From Deltaproteobacteria bacterium (GTDB taxonomy: Bacteria; Myxococcota_A; Polyangia; HGW-17; SLPX01): a DNA stretch of 64,000 nt. Made by a program: the position numbers and the translations under genes. This document shows, in pieces, positions 42,779 to 51,704 of this stretch. Numbering within the stretch: position 1 is the stretch's first letter; each line of letters starts with the position of its first letter. The stretch is taken from positions 1 to 64,000 of the forward strand of contig JAGGXR010000131.1 of the NCBI GenBank assembly GCA_021162935.1. The letters are read 5' to 3'. The notes beneath the pieces were generated by a model. It ran no database searches. It was not told the DNA's origin and saw only the letters and a program-made list of their open reading frames with translations.

Positions 42779-44920
42779 TCACAGTTCATCATCCGAAGAA
42801 CTCGACTTGGCCTTGCCATAGTTCTTCAGGAACCAACTCGCTTTCTTGTGCCACCGACTACTCGACGGCACCATCCTGAGCACCTGACGCCAATAGGACT
42901 TGGCTCTTCCCAAATTCGAATCCCGAAGGATGTACCCCTTGTTGAAAATCCCCTGCGCTTTGGCGTCGAGTTGGCTCACGATCCGCTTCAAAGCTGCACT
43001 GTCGCCACCAGCTCTGCGGGCAATCCGGACCGCCTTGTAGGCCACCGAATACCGGCCACTCGAAAACGCACTGCCTGCCGCTGCTCTGGCCACCTTGCCC
43101 AACTTGGCCCGCAACGTCCCACCAAAGGCGCCACGACTGATGGATCGATCGAGGGAAAGTGCGCGTTGATAGGCGTACATGGCGGAAATACTGTTCGTGT
43201 GCTGAGCCACCTCGGCTCGCTTCCAGGTCAGGCCGAATTGTTTGACCTTTTTCGCCTTGGCCAGGGTCTTGCGGGCCCTGGCCCCCCGTTGACCGGCAGC
43301 CACCCTTCTTAGCTCTGCGGCGGCGGCACTCCAATTCTTCGCTTTGTAGAAAGCCATGAATTGCTTGTACGAGCCTCCCATCGACGTTGAGTTCCCGCCG
43401 CTCCGCCGGCCCCTGGGCCGCTTGGTCGCGTGTCCAGAATCGGACCCACCGGAATTGCTGTCTGTCTGGGTCGCAACGCCACCATCCTGAATAGGTTTTG
43501 GAGTCCCACCTTGGCTCGATGGTTGCTGGGTTGCAACCTCAGGAGGCGGTTCAGGCCCACCGAACTCGTGCCACAGCACCAGAGCAGGCCGATATCCGGG
43601 ACTCAACTTGAGGGCCAGTTTGATCTTCTTCATCACGAGGGGAACCAGCTTCTTGTCCTTGTCGGCCCCCAAGGCCTTCGCTTCAGCAAGGAGCGCATCC
43701 GCCCGCTTTTCCCGCGCCTTCTTGACGATCTTCTGAGCCGCCAAAAAATAATCGGTTTGCTTCCCGACCAACAGTGCCAAAGTTTCCGCACCAGGATAGT
43801 TGCCTTTGCCCAACTCGACCGCAGCCCTGGCCAGATTGCTCTTTGCCTCGCGGTTCGAGCGAATCTGTTTGAGCCTGGTCTGGACGAATTGATTCTTGGA
43901 ATCTTTGGCCGCGAGAAGCAAAAAGATCTTTTCAGCCTGGTCCCAGGCCTGCTTCTTCACGAGCTGCTTGCCCTTTTCGTAAAGCTGCTCCTGGGTCGGC
44001 CCTGCAGTGACATGCACCACCTTCTTCTTCGTCTTCTTCCCGCGCAGCTTCCCAATCATCGCCATGGTGAGCAGCGCCAAAATGAGAGCCAAACCTCCAA
44101 ATACCAGCACCTTCTTCAAGGTCGTATCCGTCAGACGCCCCACGGCGCCCATCAGTCCACCGGGCCCGGCAGCCACCGAACCGGTCTCTATACCCACAGA
44201 GGCCATGGGTGCCATGGCCCCCGACAGGGGGCCCACCCGCTCCGTGGGAGGAATACTGGGGAAGCCCGAACCCTGAGCGCTGGGGCGAGCAGCGGGCGCT
44301 GGTCGTCGCGCCGGGGCTGGTCGAGCAGCGGGCGCTGGTCGTCGCGCCGGGGCTGGTCGAACAGCGGGCGCCGGTCGTGGCGCCGGGGCGACACGGGCCG
44401 CAGGGCCTGGTCGAGCCGCGGAAATGGCTCGTGGTCGCGGGGCCGGTCGAGGCGCTGGTTCAGGGGAAACCGGCAGGCCATCGAACGGTTCCGTTGGCCT
44501 GGTATCACTGCCGCCTCGGGCCAGATCCCCTCCTGCGGCCGGCCAACGAAAAACGAGCCGTGTCTTGCCGGCCTGAATGAGATCACCGTCCAGGAGTTGA
44601 TGGGTCTGAACCCGTACCCCGTTCACCTTGGTTCCGTTGCCGCTGCCCTGGTCGATGAGCTGGTACCCCTGACCATCGAATTCGATGGCCAGGTGCCTCC
44701 GACTCACCGCCAAATCGGCCAGAACGAAGTCACACTGGGCCCCCCGACCGATCATGACGGCAGACTCCGGCAGATCGAACGTACGGCCCTGGTCATTGCC
44801 CTCGACCACGTCGAGAACGGGTGGATCGCTCACAGGACCACCCAATGGCATGGATTCCAACGTGTCACGGGGCGGCGGTGGCGGCATGGCTCCATATTGA
44901 TTTGTACGTTTCGCAGACAT
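42779..44920 (-). CDS. FHA-domain transmembrane protein with TPR-like C-terminus
   Basis: 713 aa. FHA phosphothreonine-binding domain at ~35-130: VMIGRGAQCDF, SRRHLAIEFD, GSGNGTKVNG. A Pro/Ala/Arg linker (residues ~150-215) is built from 12-residue repeats. One membrane helix (VLVFGGLALILALLTMAMIG) then a Lys-rich, alpha-helical region with TPR-like segments (KGKQLVKKQAWDQAEKIFLLLAAKD) and a Ser/Gly linker. Divergently transcribed from the Ser/Thr kinase at 45006, so a likely substrate or partner of it. Confidence 0.85.
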   Translation of the reverse strand: MSAKRTNQYGAMPPPPPRDTLESMPLGGPVSDPPVLDVVEGNDQGRTFDLPESAVMIGRGAQCDFVLADLAVSRRHLAIEFDGQGYQLIDQGSGNGTKVNGVRVQTHQLLDGDLIQAGKTRLVFRWPAAGGDLARGGSDTRPTEPFDGLPVSPEPAPRPAPRPRAISAARPGPAARVAPAPRPAPAVRPAPARRPAPAARPAPARRPAPAARPSAQGSGFPSIPPTERVGPLSGAMAPMASVGIETGSVAAGPGGLMGAVGRLTDTTLKKVLVFGGLALILALLTMAMIGKLRGKKTKKKVVHVTAGPTQEQLYEKGKQLVKKQAWDQAEKIFLLLAAKDSKNQFVQTRLKQIRSNREAKSNLARAAVELGKGNYPGAETLALLVGKQTDYFLAAQKIVKKAREKRADALLAEAKALGADKDKKLVPLVMKKIKLALKLSPGYRPALVLWHEFGGPEPPPEVATQQPSSQGGTPKPIQDGGVATQTDSNSGGSDSGHATKRPRGRRSGGNSTSMGGSYKQFMAFYKAKNWSAAAAELRRVAAGQRGARARKTLAKAKKVKQFGLTWKRAEVAQHTNSISAMYAYQRALSLDRSISRGAFGGTLRAKLGKVARAAAGSAFSSGRYSVAYKAVRIARRAGGDSAALKRIVSQLDAKAQGIFNKGYILRDSNLGRAKSYWRQVLRMVPSSSRWHKKASWFLKNYGKAKSSSSDDEL
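44283..44395. repeat. 36-bp tandem repeats encoding the FHA protein linker
   Basis: CGAGCAGCGGGCGCTGGTCG and flanking bases recur about three times with 36-bp period. They encode the RRPAPAARPAPA-type linker and keep the frame. Confidence 0.85.
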
Positions 44921-45005
44921 CGAATGGATTGTACGGTATTATGCTTCTGTCGGCAAGATCCTAAGATGATCCGGACAGACAACCGGCGATGGAAAAAAAG
45001 GAAAG

Positions 45006-46820
45006 ATGGAACAGCGGCGAGTCGGCAAGTACCTGCTGAAGCGAGAGTTGGGAAAAGGGGGCATGGCATCGGTGTACCTTGCCACCGATACGGAGCTGGA
45101 CCGACTCGTGGCAATCAAACTCCTCCATCCCTTGATCGCGGACCGGCCCGAGGGAAAAAAGCGGTTCCACCGCGAAGCACGGGCCGCTGCCCGGCTCAAA
45201 CACCCGAACGTGATCGAGGTCTACGATTATTCCGCCGGACGCGACGACGAACCTCCGTATCTGGTGTATGAGTACGTAAACGGGCCGAATCTGGCGGCGT
45301 TTATCAGAAATCACGCACCTCCTTGGCCAGAAATCGTCGCCGCAGCCGGCGTGGCCCTGGCCCATGGTCTGGGCGCCGCCCACAAAGAGGGCATCATCCA
45401 CAGGGATGTCAAACCAGAAAACGTGCTCGTGGATCGATCGGGGCGTCTCGTGGTGACCGACTTCGGAATCGCACGGCTCATGGGCGACAAGACCATGACC
45501 GCCACCGGAGCGGTCATGGGGTCGCCGGCCTATATGTCTCCCGAGCAGGCTCGCGGCGAGCGCCTCGATCAACGCAGCGACCTATTCTCCTTGGGGGGCC
45601 TCCTTTACCATATGGCAACGGGTAGACCGCCCTTTGCTGGCAAGACACCCGTCGCGGTCATGTCCGCCGTCCTCCAAGGCACCTACACCCCGCCTATCCA
45701 GGCGCGAGGAGACTTGGGGCCGGACCTGGACCGGGTCCTTCAACGTTGCCTCGCCCAGGACCCCGACCAACGATATCAAACCGCAGATGACCTGGCAAAC
45801 GACCTGGAACACATCGCCCGCCTGGGAGGCCTGACCGACCAGGACCAGGAGTTGGCAGCCTATCTTCGCGCCCCGGAAACGAGGCAGGAAGAACTCAGGG
45901 CCCCGATCATCGATGCCTGTGTCGCCCGCGCCCAGGCGGCCAAACAGCCGGCCAAAGTTTTGGCCCTGGCAGACCGGATTCTCGCCGTGGATCCTCAAAA
46001 CACCGCGGCCCAACGACTCGTCGATCGGCTCACGGCGCGAAAACGCTGGCATGTGGCAGCCGCAGGCCTGGCCGTGAGTCTGGCCGTGGCCATGGCCACC
46101 TGGGCCGGAATGATCCTGATGGCAAGGCACCGTCCATCCGACACGACCATGACGGTCGCCCAGGTTGCAGCGGACGCCCAAACCGACGCTTCGGAAACTG
46201 ATGCCACCGCGTCACCACAGCAAGACGCAGAAACCATCGGACAGGATGCCCGCCCAGCCCCGACGCCGCCAACGAAGCACCACGGATCCAGAAAACACAA
46301 CCGCCAGCCCACGGCTTCACCGAAGGTGGATGCCTCGGTTCCACGGACGGTACCCCGCCCGACACCAAGACCGGATGCCGCCACGCCACCTCCACAGCGT
46401 CCAGGAGCCATCGTCCTGGCCATCAAGCCTTGGTGCCAGGCCTCCATCGACGGCAGGTCGGTGGGACGATCCCCCAGTGGTCGTGCCATCCCTGTTCCAG
46501 CGGGCCGGCATCACGTGACCTGCCGCCAAGGGACAAACGGACCCAGCTTCTCTCGATGGGTACAGATCCGGGCCGGCCAATCCGTCCACGTACGCGGGTC
46601 GGTCCTCGGTCCCTGCCAAGTTACGGTCCCAAAATCCAGCGCTTCGACGACCTGGACCATCGACGGTCTGTTCCACCGACCTGGCAGATATCGGATTCCA
46701 GCAGGACGACACAAGGTGGTGCTGCTCGACAAGGGAGTCCCGGTCCGTACGAATTGGATCCTATTTCCACCAGGAGGCCGCTGCACCCTGAAAAGGGGAT
46801 CTCCTCTGTCCTGCCGATAG
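45006..46820 (+). CDS. Hanks-type Ser/Thr protein kinase with C-terminal PEGA-like domain
   Basis: 604 aa. Active kinase domain (residues ~7-265): glycine loop LGKGGMASVY, VAIK Lys K38, HRDVKPEN with D134, DFG with D152, and APE-like SPEQARGE. The region 266-345 is a charged helical linker. One membrane helix (AAAGLAVSLAVAMATWAGMILMA, ~346-370) leads to a Pro/Thr/Asp-rich stretch and a C-terminal PEGA-like beta domain (LAIKPWCQASIDGRSVGRSP). Phosphorylates proteins on Ser/Thr; FHA gene on the other strand shares the 85-bp promoter region. Confidence 0.95.
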   Translation: MEQRRVGKYLLKRELGKGGMASVYLATDTELDRLVAIKLLHPLIADRPEGKKRFHREARAAARLKHPNVIEVYDYSAGRDDEPPYLVYEYVNGPNLAAFIRNHAPPWPEIVAAAGVALAHGLGAAHKEGIIHRDVKPENVLVDRSGRLVVTDFGIARLMGDKTMTATGAVMGSPAYMSPEQARGERLDQRSDLFSLGGLLYHMATGRPPFAGKTPVAVMSAVLQGTYTPPIQARGDLGPDLDRVLQRCLAQDPDQRYQTADDLANDLEHIARLGGLTDQDQELAAYLRAPETRQEELRAPIIDACVARAQAAKQPAKVLALADRILAVDPQNTAAQRLVDRLTARKRWHVAAAGLAVSLAVAMATWAGMILMARHRPSDTTMTVAQVAADAQTDASETDATASPQQDAETIGQDARPAPTPPTKHHGSRKHNRQPTASPKVDASVPRTVPRPTPRPDAATPPPQRPGAIVLAIKPWCQASIDGRSVGRSPSGRAIPVPAGRHHVTCRQGTNGPSFSRWVQIRAGQSVHVRGSVLGPCQVTVPKSSASTTWTIDGLFHRPGRYRIPAGRHKVVLLDKGVPVRTNWILFPPGGRCTLKRGSPLSCR

Positions 46821-47164
46821 TGGCACGCCCCGTCGACTCACGCCCACACGAATCGGTACGGCGTCCAAAACCACGACATGGATGTCACAAACCAACCCGT
46901 TCCACTGGCTGTACCATCGGGGCCGCCAACGACGCCAAGCCACTGCGTCGCACCGTCGGGTCGGAAGCAAATACAGCAAGGCGATGCCGCCCACTCCCAT
47001 CTCATGGTCGAAGAGTTGCACCAGTCGCCCCCTTCTACTGCGTCCGCAACCATCGAGGAGCTTGCGTTCCCAGCGGATGTGGATGTACCATGGAGCCACA
47101 GGGATCACCGACGCCCTCGCGGTTGGAGGGCCGGGCACGGGGATTGCAGGCCTTTAGGAATATC
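46821..47164. other. 344-bp intergenic region, nothing clear
   Basis: Short minus-strand frames (for example 46838-47053) encode Trp/Cys-rich products but have no ribosome sites or resemblance to known families. No terminator hairpin found after the kinase. A promoter for the PKD lipoprotein may be present. Confidence 0.4.
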
Positions 47165-48280
47165 ATGAGGAAACAGACGCTCATACTTGGTTGCGCCGTC
47201 GCGTTCGTCCTGTCGTCCTGCCTGTTTGTGGGCAAAATCGAACCGGTCGACAAGCGACCTGCGGCCGTCATCAAGATCCAAACAGAGGACAAGGTCCATG
47301 TGGGCGACATGGTCGTCCTGGACGGGCAGGACAGTTCAGACCCGGACGGCACCGTGGCGTCGTACTCCTGGACCATGGAATACGACGTGACCCAGCAAAC
47401 CCCCTACAAGACCTGTCCTGGGTGGGGGTCCTGCGACAACGGGCACGACCAGACCTGCTGTTTCATCCCGACGGCCCGAACCGTGTTCACGATCCGCCTC
47501 AAGGTCCAGGACCAACGAGGCCTGTCGAGTCCATGGGACGAGCGGGTCGTGACCGTGCTGAACCGCCCGCCGAATTCGGTCCTCTCCCTTGAGACCAAAA
47601 CCAATTTGGAAAATCACTTCGTGGTGGGCCAACAGATTTGGCTCCATGGCCTGTCCAGCTCGGACCCGGATGGAGACGACACCCTATTCTACCATTGGCA
47701 GACGATCAGCCGCCCTCCTGGTTCGTCCACGCTGGCGTACCAGTTCCAACCGTCCGACGTGGACTACCACCCCACCAACGACCCGACGCTGGCGAAACGC
47801 TGCCTGATGGTCCCGGACTATCCGGGCAGCTATGAAGTCGCCCTGGGCGTCAGCGACGGAGACGACGACGCCACGGACACGAAACACATCGAAGTGCAAG
47901 AGGACGCCCCGCCCTGCATCACAGCCACTTCGCCGGACGCATCCGCGAGCAGGCTCATCTTCGACGTAGGACAGCCAAGGCGACTGGAGGTCCTCTTGGT
48001 GGATGACGATCTGGATGGCTATCCACCGGGAGGGCAACTGTCTTTCTCATGGAGCATCCAACCGGACCCGAACCAGCCGTTCTTCCCCGTGTCCGGACTG
48101 GACGAACCAGCATTGAACCTGGACCCCAACGACTACACGTCCGGCCAACAGGTCCGAATCCGAGTCACGGTCCGCGATCGCATCGATCGGGACCTGTCGT
48201 CTTGTTCCCAACAGTCCGACCAATGCAACCTGGTTGCAGACTGTGCGCAATGGGTGACATGGAACATTGAATTTCGATAG
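47165..48280 (+). CDS. PKD-like lipoprotein
   Basis: 371 aa from ATG 47165. Signal LGCAVAFVLSSC gives a lipobox at Cys-19. Two PKD/REJ-like beta-sandwich domains with LDGQDSSDPDGTVASYSW and LHGLSSSDPDGDDTLFYHW, the D-PDG turn typical of PKD. A third diverged repeat follows. Likely surface-exposed, function unknown. Start of a run of three co-oriented envelope genes. Confidence 0.75.
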   Translation: MRKQTLILGCAVAFVLSSCLFVGKIEPVDKRPAAVIKIQTEDKVHVGDMVVLDGQDSSDPDGTVASYSWTMEYDVTQQTPYKTCPGWGSCDNGHDQTCCFIPTARTVFTIRLKVQDQRGLSSPWDERVVTVLNRPPNSVLSLETKTNLENHFVVGQQIWLHGLSSSDPDGDDTLFYHWQTISRPPGSSTLAYQFQPSDVDYHPTNDPTLAKRCLMVPDYPGSYEVALGVSDGDDDATDTKHIEVQEDAPPCITATSPDASASRLIFDVGQPRRLEVLLVDDDLDGYPPGGQLSFSWSIQPDPNQPFFPVSGLDEPALNLDPNDYTSGQQVRIRVTVRDRIDRDLSSCSQQSDQCNLVADCAQWVTWNIEFR

Positions 48281-48289
48281 GTGACCACC

Positions 48290-50113
48290 ATGAAACGAAC
48301 CATCTTATTTGGGATTTCAAGCATGCTCACAATGGCCTTCGTCGCCTCGGGGTGTTTGGGGGACGATGCCGGCTGGATCAACAACAACACCGACGCCGGG
48401 CCCAACATGGACGCCGGCATCTGCACGGTCGGTTTGCACCTCACCCATCCCGACCAACCGGTCGCAGGCGACCTCATCACCATTGACCTGGAAACGGCGC
48501 AGACGGTCCTGTCCGTCCATTGGACCGTCACGGCGCCCGACGGCAGCCAGATCAATCCAAACCTGCGAAACCAGGACCTAACCGCTGAATTCTCCTCGAC
48601 CGTAGCCGGCACCTACAGAATCAAAGCAGACGTCCAGTTGGTTTCCAACTCCTGCTCCGGCGAAAAGATGGTTGTAGTACGAGCCCGCGATGCCCGTTCG
48701 CAGACCATCTCCTTCCTGCTGACTCCAAGTGATCTCGCCACCACACCACGCCAACAATGGCCGTACTTGGTCTGGGGGGGGACCCCCGACGACTCTCTGT
48801 CCATTCCTTTGAAGAAGGGACGAAAGGTGCTGCTCGCCGTGCAGGGTCCGGACCAGAACGACCTGGCCGCCTACCTCCGCCTGACGCCCATCGACACCAC
48901 GGCCATGATGGTCGAGGGGCATTACGACCCCCGATCCGGGCCTTTGACCTTTTTCCTCAACGAAACGGCCACCTACGATGTCCTCATCGTACCAGACAGT
49001 GCCACCGTGGCACCCGCTGTGATCAAAGCACAATCAGCAGCATCCATGGCCACAGCCACGGCCACAAAATGGCCCATGACGCCAGGTGAACCGCTCACCG
49101 GTACGGTGACCGATTCCATGGGCCAAGGCATCTACGAGGCACAGGTCCTGCTGCGCTGCAACGACATTCCCTCGGGACTGGGCACCACGGCCCTGCTGAC
49201 TGGAAGTTTCGCCATGTACGCCAGACCAGGGACATGTACGCTCCACGTCCAGCCGCCCAAAGACAGCTACCTACCAGCCATCGATCTGGCCTCGGACAAC
49301 CTGACCGTGGAAACGGGGCACAGCCTGGACCTGACGATCGCCTATGGAGAGATCCCTGTCTCGACCTGGTCGGGCAGAGTCGTGGACGAAAACGGCACCC
49401 CGATCCCACAGGCCCGCGTCATCCTGGAAAGCGCTGCGCTCGACCACACGGCGCAGGTCGAGATCCGTTCGGACGACGCCCTCGTGGAGACGGCCTCGGC
49501 AACGGGAATCGCTAGGCTGACGCTCGTCACCGACGATCTGGGACGATGGCCCGACCAAACCCTGCCCGCCGGCATGTACCACGTCATCGTCGAGCCGAAC
49601 ACGCCAGCCCACACCAAGATCACCGACCTGGATCTGACCTCGGACGCAACGGACCAGACCATATCGCTGGGCACCCCCGTGCTCGCATCGGGGGTGGTGT
49701 TGGTCCCATCGAAGGACGGACCCACCCCAGCCAAGGACGTGGAAGTACGAGCAACCACAGATGTGGGTACCGGCAGCACGGCCACCACGACCACGGATGC
49801 GGCCGGCCACTTCTCCATCCCACTCATCGCCGGAGCCTCGTACCAGATCGTGTTCATCCCGAAACCAACGGACGGCACATGGGCGACGAGAACCATCCAA
49901 GTGACGACCAACCTGTCGGGCTCCATGACGATCGACGACGTCACACTACCCAAAGGGCTGAGGCTGTCGGGAACAGTCGAGGGGGATAATGCGGGCAACC
50001 TGCTCATCCAGGTCTACCGACCTTCGACGTACCAAGGCCCCCTGTATGAAACCGTGGCCCAGCCGGACGGCACCTTCGCCGTCATCGTGCCGGACCCGGG
50101 CACCAACCAATAG
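48290..50113 (+). CDS. Lipoprotein with carboxypeptidase-regulatory-like beta domains
   Basis: 607 aa from ATG 48290 (AGGTG six bases before; GTG 48281 also possible). Signal MLTMAFVASGC lipobox. The N-terminal third is PKD-like; from ~265 on come repeated CarboxypepD_reg-like sandwiches (LTGTVTDSMGQGIYEAQVLL, WSGRVVDENGTPIPQARVIL, LRLSGTVEGDNAGNLLIQVY). Likely a surface adhesin or scaffold. Follows the PKD lipoprotein by 9 bp. Confidence 0.75.
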   Translation: MKRTILFGISSMLTMAFVASGCLGDDAGWINNNTDAGPNMDAGICTVGLHLTHPDQPVAGDLITIDLETAQTVLSVHWTVTAPDGSQINPNLRNQDLTAEFSSTVAGTYRIKADVQLVSNSCSGEKMVVVRARDARSQTISFLLTPSDLATTPRQQWPYLVWGGTPDDSLSIPLKKGRKVLLAVQGPDQNDLAAYLRLTPIDTTAMMVEGHYDPRSGPLTFFLNETATYDVLIVPDSATVAPAVIKAQSAASMATATATKWPMTPGEPLTGTVTDSMGQGIYEAQVLLRCNDIPSGLGTTALLTGSFAMYARPGTCTLHVQPPKDSYLPAIDLASDNLTVETGHSLDLTIAYGEIPVSTWSGRVVDENGTPIPQARVILESAALDHTAQVEIRSDDALVETASATGIARLTLVTDDLGRWPDQTLPAGMYHVIVEPNTPAHTKITDLDLTSDATDQTISLGTPVLASGVVLVPSKDGPTPAKDVEVRATTDVGTGSTATTTTDAAGHFSIPLIAGASYQIVFIPKPTDGTWATRTIQVTTNLSGSMTIDDVTLPKGLRLSGTVEGDNAGNLLIQVYRPSTYQGPLYETVAQPDGTFAVIVPDPGTNQ

Positions 50114-50136
50114 AAGCATCGGAATTGGGACCAGTG

Positions 50137-51078
50137 ATGACAAACACGATTCTCGCATTCACCCTCTCCTGCATCATCGCCCTCACGCAGCCTGCAGCGC
50201 CCCCCAACGCACAGTCCCCGCAGGAAACTGCCGGGTCGTCTTCGCCGGCGCCAGCCAAAGCCAAGCCGCCGGGCCCCTCTGCTGCAGGATCCCCGCGGCA
50301 AACCCCACAGGACACCACACACACCGAGCCGGCCCGCCGATGCAACGGCAGCAGCTCGGCACGGCTGCAATGCGCCCAGGAATCTTTCCAATATGGTCGC
50401 TATCAGGAAGTGGTCCAGGCCCTGCGAGACCCCATCGAGCAGGGACGATTCGCCGGTCAGGCCGATCTCAAGGAGGCCATGCGGATCTACGGCATCAGCC
50501 TCTTCCTCGTCGGGCGAAAACAGGCCGCACTGCTCGTCTTCACCAGATTGAGTGAACTCGCCCCGACTCTGCGCATGGACCCGCGGCTCGTGCCCCCCGA
50601 GGTCGTTCAGGCCTATCGGTCGGTCCGACGGAAACGACTCGCCAGACGGCTCCACCACCTCCCCAAGGCAAACACTGGATCGATGGTCCTCAACTTTCTA
50701 CCCCCAGCCGGCCAATTCCAGAACCACCAATACGTCAAGGCATCCCTGATCCTGACGGCTGAGGTCTGCCTGGCGGCGGCCAATGCAACGAGTTGGTCGA
50801 TCCTACGATCCCCAAAGTACCGACACGACGGAAGCTATGTGGTCCAGGACGCCGAGGGGAACATCATCGAAGATCACCGCACCCTCGCCAAAAGCATGCT
50901 CGTCGTCAACTACGTAAGCTTTGCGCTGCTCATCGGCACCATCATCTACGGCATCGTCGATGGATGGGTGGTCCTCAGTCACAGACGCAAGGCCATGAAG
51001 AAACGGCGCCAATTTCTTCAACAACAACTCAGGGCCTCACCCTCGTCGTCGAGCGGCACGTTCGCCATGGACTTCTGA
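50137..51078 (+). CDS. Envelope protein of unknown function
   Basis: 313 aa from ATG 50137. N-terminal signal-like segment ILAFTLSCIIALTQPA, a Pro/Ala/Gln-rich stretch, then an alpha-helical TPR-like part (RYQEVVQALRDPIEQGRF..LKEAMRIYGISLFL) and two hydrophobic segments near the C-terminus (LILTAEVCLAAANATSWSIL; YVSFALLIGTIIYGIVDGW). It resembles DUF-type proteins found beside Myxococcota surface lipoproteins, not named here. Completes a run of three envelope genes and ends just before a 20-bp-stem palindrome. Confidence 0.65.
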   Translation: MTNTILAFTLSCIIALTQPAAPPNAQSPQETAGSSSPAPAKAKPPGPSAAGSPRQTPQDTTHTEPARRCNGSSSARLQCAQESFQYGRYQEVVQALRDPIEQGRFAGQADLKEAMRIYGISLFLVGRKQAALLVFTRLSELAPTLRMDPRLVPPEVVQAYRSVRRKRLARRLHHLPKANTGSMVLNFLPPAGQFQNHQYVKASLILTAEVCLAAANATSWSILRSPKYRHDGSYVVQDAEGNIIEDHRTLAKSMLVVNYVSFALLIGTIIYGIVDGWVVLSHRRKAMKKRRQFLQQQLRASPSSSSGTFAMDF

Positions 51079-51079
51079 C

Positions 51080-51129
51080 CTGAGGAGGCTGTTCAAAATA
51101 AGGTTGCCCATTTTGAACAGCCTCCTCAG
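51080..51129. repeat. Perfect palindrome, 20-bp stem with 10-nt loop
   Basis: CTGAGGAGGCTGTTCAAAAT pairs perfectly with its reverse complement across AAGGTTGCCC. It follows the stop at 51078 by one base and could act as a bidirectional terminator between convergent genes, but 22 bp of its left part and loop also occurs at 56124-56145, so it is part of a repeated element (REP- or MITE-like). Confidence 0.85.
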
Positions 51130-51185
51130 CCCGTAGCCGACCAAAAATTGAAGAGGCCCCACAAACGACGACAACGGACGACGGA

Positions 51186-51704
51186 TCAATCACACAGACG
51201 TACACCCCGATAGAGCGTCACCATGGCCTGGATTCCAGGCTCCTGCACCTGGGAGAGGATCTCCTCGGTCAGCCCATAAACCATGGTCTCCTCGTCGAGA
51301 CGATCCTGCTTGCTCGTCACGAAGAGCCTGTCGAACTGCTCGAAACGAACCACGTGGATCAACTCATGGGTCATGACGTACAGGAGAAGGTCGTCCAGAC
51401 CGAACTCTTTGCTCACCAAGGCATCCAGAATCTGTTGGTCCTGGAGGCAGATACGATAATACTGTTGGGGACGACGCTTCTGCAGAGGCCCTGGCTCGAC
51501 GCGCCGATACCGCACGAGATGGGCGAAGACCCCTTGGACTCGCTCGCGATTGGACAGATGCCTCGCCGTGACGACTTCATAGAGATACCGATCCGGGCCG
51601 AATCGCCCCAGCCTAAAAAAATCTCCGGTCAGCTCCTCGGCACGGTCGGTCGCCGACTCCACAAGGCTGAGCTGCCCAGGAGAAAAGAACCGTCTCCTGG
51701 TCAT
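51186..51704 (-). CDS. HExxH-motif putative metallopeptidase
   Basis: 172 aa from ATG 51704, which overlaps the mtnA stop as ATGA. Contains MTHELIHVVRFEQF (about residue 115), an HExxH zinc motif; no clear third ligand of a defined family is certain, although the E in DEETMVYG is a candidate. Rest is helical with no signal peptide. Could be a small cytosolic protease or an inactive homologue. Terminal gene of the gat-mtnA operon. Confidence 0.6.
   Translation of the reverse strand: MTRRRFFSPGQLSLVESATDRAEELTGDFFRLGRFGPDRYLYEVVTARHLSNRERVQGVFAHLVRYRRVEPGPLQKRRPQQYYRICLQDQQILDALVSKEFGLDDLLLYVMTHELIHVVRFEQFDRLFVTSKQDRLDEETMVYGLTEEILSQVQEPGIQAMVTLYRGVRLCD

Noticed and set aside
46761-47138. Short Trp/Cys-rich minus-strand frames between kinase and PKD lipoprotein
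   Set aside because: No ribosome site, no signal peptide and no recognisable family; treated as non-coding.
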